NCBI GenBank assembly: GCA_964419275.1
Contig: CAYQOY010000001.1
Span: 1 to 64,000 of the forward strand
DNA length: 64,000 nt
Reading direction: 5' to 3'
Source: JAKLIN01 sp964419275
GTDB lineage: Archaea > Nanobdellota > Nanobdellia > Pacearchaeales > GW2011-AR1
Shown: positions 58,122 through 64,000 of the stretch, one piece after another
Layout: each line of letters opens with the position of its first letter
Position numbering within the stretch: position 1 is the first letter of the stretch
The notes under the pieces: generated by a model
What the model was told of the DNA's origin: nothing
What the model saw: only the letters and a program-made list of their open reading frames with translations
Databases searched by the model: none
Position numbers and translations under genes: made by a program

Positions 58122-60410
58122 ATGGAATTTGAACAGGGAGCAGCTCTTTATTCTTATCAAGTTAAAAAAGAGGGCGGTGAAGATGTTTTGTATATCAATT
58201 ATCTAGGTGCGCCCTTTGTTCCGGATTTAGCTGGTTCTGCAGAGATTATGGAAAGAACAATGGATGCACTTATTGAAAATCCCAATGTTTCTAGAATTGT
58301 TTTTGTTCAACAAAAGAATTACAATTACGATTTCAAAGAAACTTCTTTGATATTGGAAATTGCTCAACTTTATGTTTACTTAATTAAACAAGAACAAATA
58401 CTTTCCAGAGAAAAATTAGTAACATTCAATGAACAATTTCACTCTTCAAGGTACAAGGAAATGTTTTCTTTTCTTTATTTGTTGAAAAGAGACCCGGTCT
58501 CAGCATACGCTACTCTGGAAGACACTATTGTTCACGCGAAGGTCATCTTAGAAAGAATGGGTGATGAAATGGCAAGAGACCAAGCTAATTATGTAAGACT
58601 TCTAGAGAAAATTTTCATTTTATTAAGCTCAACAAAACTCATTTCTCAAGTCAAAGATTACATATCAGATTATTCCAAGGGAAGCAGAGAAATTTATTAC
58701 CGCGTTTTCAAAGCAGATGTAATTCCCAATTTCACTTTCACAAGGCTTGTTTCCGAATTGCCAGAAGATGCAGAGATTGTAGACCAATACAAAATTTCCA
58801 GCGGAGAGTATGATGAATCTCTTGTTACAATTTTAAGAAGCAAAGAAGAAGCTAAAATGATTTACCATATTGTTCCTCCAGAAAATAATTTAAATGAATC
58901 TCAGAATATGCTTTTGAATTTAGCTAAGAATGTTTTAATTGAGCACCAGCCTCGTGCAGAAGAATTTACAGACACTGAAAGAACAAGACATGTTTTTTTT
59001 AACATTGCCCGAGATTTATTGCAAGATTTAGCGCAAACAAAAAAGATTCTCCTTAAGTATCCTGATTTAAACACCTTAGCAACAATTCTTGTAAGGCATA
59101 CAATCGGTTTCGGAGTTATCGAGGTTCTTTTGCAAGACAAAAAAATTCAGGATATTGTTTTGAATGCGCCTATTCCTTTGACTAAGATTTTTTTAAGGCA
59201 TCAGGATTATGAAGAGTGTGCAACAAATATTCTTCCAAGCCAGGAAGAGGTTGACTCTTGGGCTTCAAAATTCAGAATGATTTCTGGAAGGCCTTTAGAT
59301 GAAGCTAATCCTATTTTAGACACCCAATTGGAAATAGAAAAACTTAGAGCCAGAATTGCAATTGTTCAGCAGCCTCTTTCTCCAATGGGGATATCTTATG
59401 CAATTAGAAAACACAGAGAAGAGCCTTGGACATTGCCGCTGTTTATTAGAAATAGAACCCTGAATTCTTTTGCTGCAGGATTATTGAGTTTTCTTATTGA
59501 TGGAGCAAGAACAATGCTTATTGCTGGAACAAGAAGCTCTGGTAAAACTTCTTTGCTGGGAAGTTTAATGCTTGAAATTTTGCCTAAAACTAGAATCATC
59601 GTTATTGAAGATTCTTTGGAGCTGCCATTGGATGCTTTAAGAAAATTAAACTACGATGTTCTCAGAATGAAGGTTCGTTCTGCTTTGCTTAAAACAACAA
59701 CAGAAGTTTCAGCTTCAGATGGAATCAGAACCAGTTTAAGACTTGGAGATTCTTCTTTGATTATCGGTGAAGTTAGAAGCGCAGAAGCAAAAGCTCTTTA
59801 TGAAGCAATGAGAATTGGTGCGCTTGCAAATGTCGTGGCTGGAACAATTCACGGTGCTTCACCTTATGATGTTTTTGACAGGGTTGTAAATGATTTGAAT
59901 GTCCCAACAACAAGTTTCAAAGCAACAGACATAATTGTAGTTACAAATCCGATTAAATCTGCAGATGGGCTTTCTTCTAAAAAAAGAGTTTTGCTTGTAA
60001 CAGAAGTTAGAAAGCACTGGACAAAAGATCCTCTTCTTGAAAAAGGGTTTGTTGATTTGCTTAGATACAATGTTGAAAAAGATGAATTAGAACCCACAGA
60101 AGATTTGATTAATGGAGACAGTGAAATAATCAAAAGCATTGCGTCAAGTGTTAAGGGCTGGGCTGGAAATTGGGATGCGGTTTATGATAATATTCTTTTA
60201 AGAGCTAAAATTAAGCAAGAGATAGTTGATGTTGCTGAAAGAATAGGCAATGAAAGGTTGCTTGAGGCTAAATTCAATGTTTTTGCTAATCAAGTCTTCC
60301 ACAGGATTTCCAGCGAAGTTAGAGAAGAATTTGGATTGCCTTATTCAGATAAAGTTTTCCCTCGCTGGCAGAAATGGCTTAATGAGGAAATTAAGAGCGG
60401 CAAATGGTAA
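58122..60410 (+). CDS. Type II secretion/type IV pilus ATPase (FlaI/GspE/TadA-like)
   Basis: A 762-residue ATPase with a long N-terminal region (about 250 residues more than FlaI). Walker A is GTRSSGKTSLL (469-476), the Asp-box lies in RIIVIEDSLELPLDALR, Walker B in SSLIIGEVRSAEAKALYEAM, and the His-box in NVVAGTIHGASPYDVFDRVV. It should power assembly of a pilus or an archaellum-like filament. A small membrane protein and the membrane platform follow on the same strand. Confidence 0.92.
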   Translation: MEFEQGAALYSYQVKKEGGEDVLYINYLGAPFVPDLAGSAEIMERTMDALIENPNVSRIVFVQQKNYNYDFKETSLILEIAQLYVYLIKQEQILSREKLVTFNEQFHSSRYKEMFSFLYLLKRDPVSAYATLEDTIVHAKVILERMGDEMARDQANYVRLLEKIFILLSSTKLISQVKDYISDYSKGSREIYYRVFKADVIPNFTFTRLVSELPEDAEIVDQYKISSGEYDESLVTILRSKEEAKMIYHIVPPENNLNESQNMLLNLAKNVLIEHQPRAEEFTDTERTRHVFFNIARDLLQDLAQTKKILLKYPDLNTLATILVRHTIGFGVIEVLLQDKKIQDIVLNAPIPLTKIFLRHQDYEECATNILPSQEEVDSWASKFRMISGRPLDEANPILDTQLEIEKLRARIAIVQQPLSPMGISYAIRKHREEPWTLPLFIRNRTLNSFAAGLLSFLIDGARTMLIAGTRSSGKTSLLGSLMLEILPKTRIIVIEDSLELPLDALRKLNYDVLRMKVRSALLKTTTEVSASDGIRTSLRLGDSSLIIGEVRSAEAKALYEAMRIGALANVVAGTIHGASPYDVFDRVVNDLNVPTTSFKATDIIVVTNPIKSADGLSSKKRVLLVTEVRKHWTKDPLLEKGFVDLLRYNVEKDELEPTEDLINGDSEIIKSIASSVKGWAGNWDAVYDNILLRAKIKQEIVDVAERIGNERLLEAKFNVFANQVFHRISSEVREEFGLPYSDKVFPRWQKWLNEEIKSGKW

Positions 60411-60452
60411 GTTTATAGCAAGATTTATATATTTCTTAAGTTATTTTTACCT

Positions 60453-60671
60453 ATGAAACAATCAAGAAAAAAGAAATTTGACAAATCTTTATTTCTAGCC
60501 TGGCTCGCCGTGGTTAGTTATGTTATAGCTTTAATTTTTATTTCTGTGAATATAACCGGAAATGTGATAAATAATTCTGGTGCTCCAGACAGTTCCAGAA
60601 TAATCAGTATCGGAACCTTTTTCTTAGGGCTTTGCTTTACTTTTTTTTATTTTAAAACTAAGAACAGATAG
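60453..60671 (+). CDS. Small membrane protein
   Basis: A 72-residue protein with a basic start, two hydrophobic segments (WLAVVSYVIALIFISVNI and IGTFFLGLCFTFFYF) and a short loop between. It lies between the ATPase and the platform gene on the same strand and may be co-transcribed. The function is unknown. Confidence 0.6.
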   Translation: MKQSRKKKFDKSLFLAWLAVVSYVIALIFISVNITGNVINNSGAPDSSRIISIGTFFLGLCFTFFYFKTKNR

Positions 60672-60728
60672 CCACAAAGATTTATTAATTGTTTTTACAT
60701 TTTTAAGATAGTTTAACCGAGGTGCTAA

Positions 60729-62894
60729 ATGTCTTTACCTAATCAAAATCCGCCAAGCGTAGATGATATTTTAAAAAAATACGGAAGAAAAATTGAAAAG
60801 CAAATCAACAGTTCGCCTCTTTCTTACCAAAAAGGAAATTACAGCCAGTCTTATTCCAAGTTCAAGCAAGAAATGGCTCCAGAATGGTCAAGATATGAAC
60901 GATGGTGCAACATCCTTGGAAACACTTTGAAAGTAAAAGCTTCAAAAAAAGATGAAGAAAAAATCAAGAAATACTTAGAGATAGCTCATCTTGACGTTGA
61001 ACCCTGGCAAGCAATTACTCTCGGGTTAACTGCTTTTATCGGTGTTTTTTTTCTTAATTTAATTCTTTCTTTGTCTATATTTTTTATAACAACCAGTTTT
61101 CCAGGAACATTTTTTCTTTTGATGTTAATTTTTTCTTTGTTTATTTATTCTTACGTGAACAGTTATCCAGAAAGATTTGCCAACAAATGGAGGCTTAAAG
61201 CTTCATCTCAAATGGTCCCTGCTATTTTGTATGTTGTTGTTTACATGAGGCATACTCCTAATCTTGAAAAAGCAATTGCTTTTGCCGCAGAAAATATAGA
61301 ATACCCCCTTTCCTTGGATTTAAGAAAGGTTTTTTATGATGTTGAAATAGGAAAATTCTCAACAATAAAAGAAAGCTTAGATAATTACTTGGAAGTTTGG
61401 AGAGATTATTCTCCGGAATTTATTGAGTCTTTCCATTTAATTGAAAGCAGCCTCTTTGAGCCCGGAGAAGACAGAAGAATTTCTGTTTTAGAAAAATCTA
61501 TTCAAGTTGTTTTGGATGGTGTTTATGACAGAATGCTTAAGTTTGTTCATGAAACAAAAGGCCCTGTTCAAAATACTTACATGTTGGGAACTGTTCTTCC
61601 TGTTTTAGGATTAGCGTTGCTTCCTTTAGCTTCGGTTATGATTGCAGATATGCTTAATGCAGATCATGTTTTCATGCTTTACAACTTAATTATTCCCTTT
61701 TTAGCTTTTTTCTTAATGAATAAATACATGATGATGCGTCCAGGAGGACATGGAGAAACTTCTTTTTTAGAAAGAAACCCTAAGTATTCTTCTTTTAAAA
61801 ATAATAGACATTATGTTAAAGCTTCTTTAATCGCAATTCCTTTAATTATTCTCGGATTTTTGCCTTTGATATTTCAGTATACCCCTCTTCCCGAACTTTT
61901 AGGATTACAAAAAGATTATACTCTTGCTCAGTTGAAATTAGGCAGTTCTGAAGATCAAATGTTTTTTGGATTTGTTGGAAAACCCGGAGAACCGGTTAAA
62001 GGTCCATTTGGAATTGGTGCATCTATTCTAAGCATGTTTGTTCCTTTAGGAATCGCTCTATTCTTTTCTATTGCTTATACCAGTAAAACTAAGGAAATGA
62101 TAAAAGAAAGAAATAAAACCAAAGAGTTAGAAAAAGAATTCAACAGTTCACTTTTCCAGCTAGGAAATAGAATCGGAAATGGAACGCCTCCAGAGCTGGT
62201 TTTTAGCAAAGTTGCTGAATCTTCCAGAGGAATGAAAACTGAGGATTTCTTTAGAAAAGTTAGCTATAATATTCAAAGACTTGGAATGAGTGTTGAAAAC
62301 GCTTTGTTTGAGAACAGAAGGGGAGTTATGAATGAGTACCCTTCCGGGTTAATTGCAACAAGCATGAGAATCTTAGTTGAGGCAGCCAAAAAAGGATTGC
62401 ACATTGCAGCAGTTAGTTTGATGAGCATTTCAGAGTATATTAAAAATATTCAGAAAATTAATGATAGGCTAAAGGATATGCTTGCTGAAACTGTTTCAGA
62501 TATGAAAAGTAATATGACTTTCTTAACGCCTCTTCTAGCAGGTGTTGTTGTCGGACTTTCAACAATGATCACTAATATTCTGGGAAAAGTTAATCTTTTA
62601 GAAAGTTTGCAAGACCAGGAAATTTCGGGTATTGGCAATGTCTTAAAGATGATGGATATTAAATTAATGATTCCTCCTTATTTCCTTCAACTTGCAATCG
62701 GAATTTATTTGGTTCAAATAATCTTTATTTTAACGCAAACTTTAGTCACAATAGACGCCGGTGAAGATGAGCTTGAAAGACTTAATAAAACTGGAAAAAA
62801 CCTTAAGGCCGGAATGTTGTTTTACTTTTTCACTGCAGCAATTACCACTCTGATTTTATTTGCAATATCTTCTTCAGTTTTATCTGGAATGTGA
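60729..62894 (+). CDS. Type IV pilus/TadC-like membrane platform protein with two T2SSF domains
   Basis: A 721-residue membrane protein. Residues 1-90 are cytoplasmic. Two T2SSF-like units follow: the first with LRKVFYDVEIGKFSTIKESL and later FLIP-type spans, the second with LFQLGNRIGNGTPPELVFSK and LAETVSDMKSNMTFLTPLLA. Each unit is followed by two to three spans. It is the archaeal FlaJ/TadC-type platform that the ATPase drives. A GAGGTG Shine-Dalgarno-like site precedes the ATG. Confidence 0.9.
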   Translation: MSLPNQNPPSVDDILKKYGRKIEKQINSSPLSYQKGNYSQSYSKFKQEMAPEWSRYERWCNILGNTLKVKASKKDEEKIKKYLEIAHLDVEPWQAITLGLTAFIGVFFLNLILSLSIFFITTSFPGTFFLLMLIFSLFIYSYVNSYPERFANKWRLKASSQMVPAILYVVVYMRHTPNLEKAIAFAAENIEYPLSLDLRKVFYDVEIGKFSTIKESLDNYLEVWRDYSPEFIESFHLIESSLFEPGEDRRISVLEKSIQVVLDGVYDRMLKFVHETKGPVQNTYMLGTVLPVLGLALLPLASVMIADMLNADHVFMLYNLIIPFLAFFLMNKYMMMRPGGHGETSFLERNPKYSSFKNNRHYVKASLIAIPLIILGFLPLIFQYTPLPELLGLQKDYTLAQLKLGSSEDQMFFGFVGKPGEPVKGPFGIGASILSMFVPLGIALFFSIAYTSKTKEMIKERNKTKELEKEFNSSLFQLGNRIGNGTPPELVFSKVAESSRGMKTEDFFRKVSYNIQRLGMSVENALFENRRGVMNEYPSGLIATSMRILVEAAKKGLHIAAVSLMSISEYIKNIQKINDRLKDMLAETVSDMKSNMTFLTPLLAGVVVGLSTMITNILGKVNLLESLQDQEISGIGNVLKMMDIKLMIPPYFLQLAIGIYLVQIIFILTQTLVTIDAGEDELERLNKTGKNLKAGMLFYFFTAAITTLILFAISSSVLSGM

Positions 62895-62956
62895 TAAGAT
62901 TCTAAACGCAATTCAGAAAGAAAAACATTTATTAATTATTTGTCTTTGATAACCTT

Positions 62957-63103
62957 ATGAAGAAAAGAGGACTTGTTATAAGCTATACAACTAAAATTGT
63001 TATTCTGGCTATTCTGCTTTTGCTGATGTTGATAGGGTATGCTGCATTAAAAGAAACAGGGGTTTCATTTGTGGATAGAATAGGAGATATCTTTAAGGGT
63101 TAA
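62957..63103 (+). CDS. 48-residue single-span protein of the pilus-like locus
   Basis: This small gene reads MKKRGLVISYTTKIVILAIL and ends in VDRIGDIFKG. A basic N-terminus, one span (IVILAILLLLMLIGYAAL) and a short charged tail are seen. It lies two bases before the next membrane-anchored gene and 62 bases after the platform gene. It could be a minor pilin-like or assembly protein; no prepilin cleavage motif is clear. Confidence 0.65.
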   Translation: MKKRGLVISYTTKIVILAILLLLMLIGYAALKETGVSFVDRIGDIFKG

Positions 63104-63104
63104 A

Positions 63105-64000
63105 ATGGGAGAGCTTATTCCAAACACAACAACCAAGTTTATTTTGTCTGCAGCTTTGATTATAATAATAACAGTTGCTATTGGCGCTTTGTTTTCAAAT
63201 TCTTTTCTTCCTTGGATTAAAGGTTTTATTACAGAATGGAATCCCTTCCGCCCAGCAGAAGGATGGGAATTGACAATAATAAGTAAAACTGATTTCACAG
63301 AGCCAATCCCCGAATGGGTTATTGATAGATATTTAGAAGAAACTTTTGAAGAATTAACTGAAAAAAATATCTTAAATACTGTTGGTCAAGGTTCTTCTTG
63401 TTATAACGAACCCTATCCCCTCAGAACGAATGTAAACAAAATTGAAGAAGGAAGAGACTTAACAGCTCTTTGGAAGGAATACAAAGAAAACGTAGACACA
63501 ACTAATCCCTGCACCTCAAGTTGCTCTTTGAATTGGAAGTTACTTAATCAAAATGAACAAGATCGAGAAAAACTTAAAGAATATCTTTTTTTATGGGGCT
63601 TTTGTAAGAATCATAATAATTTAGGAAATCTGCAATTCAGTAAATTATCTGACATTTCTGTTCAACCTAATTTAATTCATTTTAGAAATATGATTATTCA
63701 TAAAAAAGTGTTTGAAGTAGGTTCGGATTATATCAAAAATATTCTCATTTCTCAAGGAACAGACGCATATAAAATAATTTACCCCTCTTTTTCTGGAACA
63801 TATGAAAAAGTTTATTCTGAATTAATCACCGGAAGGGATTATAATGATAAAATCTATTGTCCTCTTTGGAGCAATGGGCAAATAAAAGAGGGGGGAATTT
63901 GTAAAGATTCTCGAGTTAAATCCAACGTTGTGACCTTAGTTTCTAAGGGCGGATTAAATAGAGAAGTTTCTCTTTTTATGGTTTGGACAAATGATGAAGG
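63105..64000 (+). CDS. Membrane-anchored extracellular protein of the pilus-like locus (cut by window end)
   Basis: The frame opens at the ATG after the 48-residue gene and stays open to the end of the window, at least 298 residues. One N-terminal span (ILSAALIIIITVAIGALF) is followed by a hydrophilic domain with several cysteines (QGSSCYNEP, NPCTSSCSL, WGFCKNHN, IYCPLWS), which may form disulphides. This suits a secreted or pilin-like surface protein. No conserved domain is recognised. Confidence 0.6.
   Translation, partial: MGELIPNTTTKFILSAALIIIITVAIGALFSNSFLPWIKGFITEWNPFRPAEGWELTIISKTDFTEPIPEWVIDRYLEETFEELTEKNILNTVGQGSSCYNEPYPLRTNVNKIEEGRDLTALWKEYKENVDTTNPCTSSCSLNWKLLNQNEQDREKLKEYLFLWGFCKNHNNLGNLQFSKLSDISVQPNLIHFRNMIIHKKVFEVGSDYIKNILISQGTDAYKIIYPSFSGTYEKVYSELITGRDYNDKIYCPLWSNGQIKEGGICKDSRVKSNVVTLVSKGGLNREVSLFMVWTNDE

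Overview
The window comes from an AT-rich archaeon. The archaeal markers are both subunits of the D-family DNA polymerase (PolD), Orc1/Cdc6, RNA polymerase subunits Rpo3, Rpo4 and Rpo10, ribosomal proteins eL18 and eL21, RNase P protein 4 (Rpp21), SecD/SecF in archaeal order, archaeal-type pilus ATPase and platform genes, and TATA boxes about 25 bases upstream of many start codons. Small genes, four-base overlaps between genes, a FemAB/glycan cluster and coil-linker-HTH proteins suggest a DPANN-type lineage (Pacearchaeota/Woesearchaeota-like). That placement is inference.

Layout. 1-10.2 kb is a surface-glycan cluster: two FemAB-like proteins, an ArnD-like deacetylase, two GT4 glycosyltransferases, three methyltransferases, an alpha/alpha-barrel protein, a DegT-type aminotransferase and a flippase. 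10.2-19.7 kb is housekeeping: secF-secD, four tRNAs, a MazF/AbrB toxin-antitoxin pair, the eL21-rpo4-DUF655-uS13-uS4-uS11-rpo3 operon, rpo10, rnp4, 5S rRNA and eL18-uL13-uS9. One tRNA-Leu reads as having an AAG anticodon, which is very unusual for an archaeon. 19.7-22.6 kb holds a small operon with a recombinase-domain protein lacking a catalytic domain and an RNase H-like protein, followed by xerA.

22.6-31.3 kb is the most unusual part. It contains a 28-bp perfect palindrome, ten helically phased T-tracts (predicted curved DNA), three copies of a 24-bp imperfect palindrome of which two bracket an M16 peptidase gene, and about 18 copies of a TGTTT half-site in 320 bp. Two coiled-coil/HTH proteins have low-complexity linkers encoded by the same kind of DNA repeat. 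An origin-recognition-box (ORB)-like element lies inside one of those linker-coding regions. The region ends with an origin candidate: two inverted ORB-like elements around a 61-bp pure A/T run, directly upstream of orc1/cdc6 and the two polD genes. I read the whole stretch as a replication-origin and chromosome-maintenance region.

31.3-55.3 kb carries replication and housekeeping genes (orc1, polB, polC, tyrS, a TGS GTPase, an M16 peptidase, an arginase-family enzyme, thpR, guaB, and a Hef helicase and XPF nuclease encoded as separate genes), a large secreted subtilase, a TctA-like permease, an ArmA/Sgm-like rRNA methyltransferase and an M50-like protein without its zinc motif. 55.4-64 kb is a type IV pilus-like locus: PRC-barrel protein, two related membrane proteins, two coiled-coil proteins, ATPase, membrane platform protein and small membrane-anchored proteins, the last cut by the window end.
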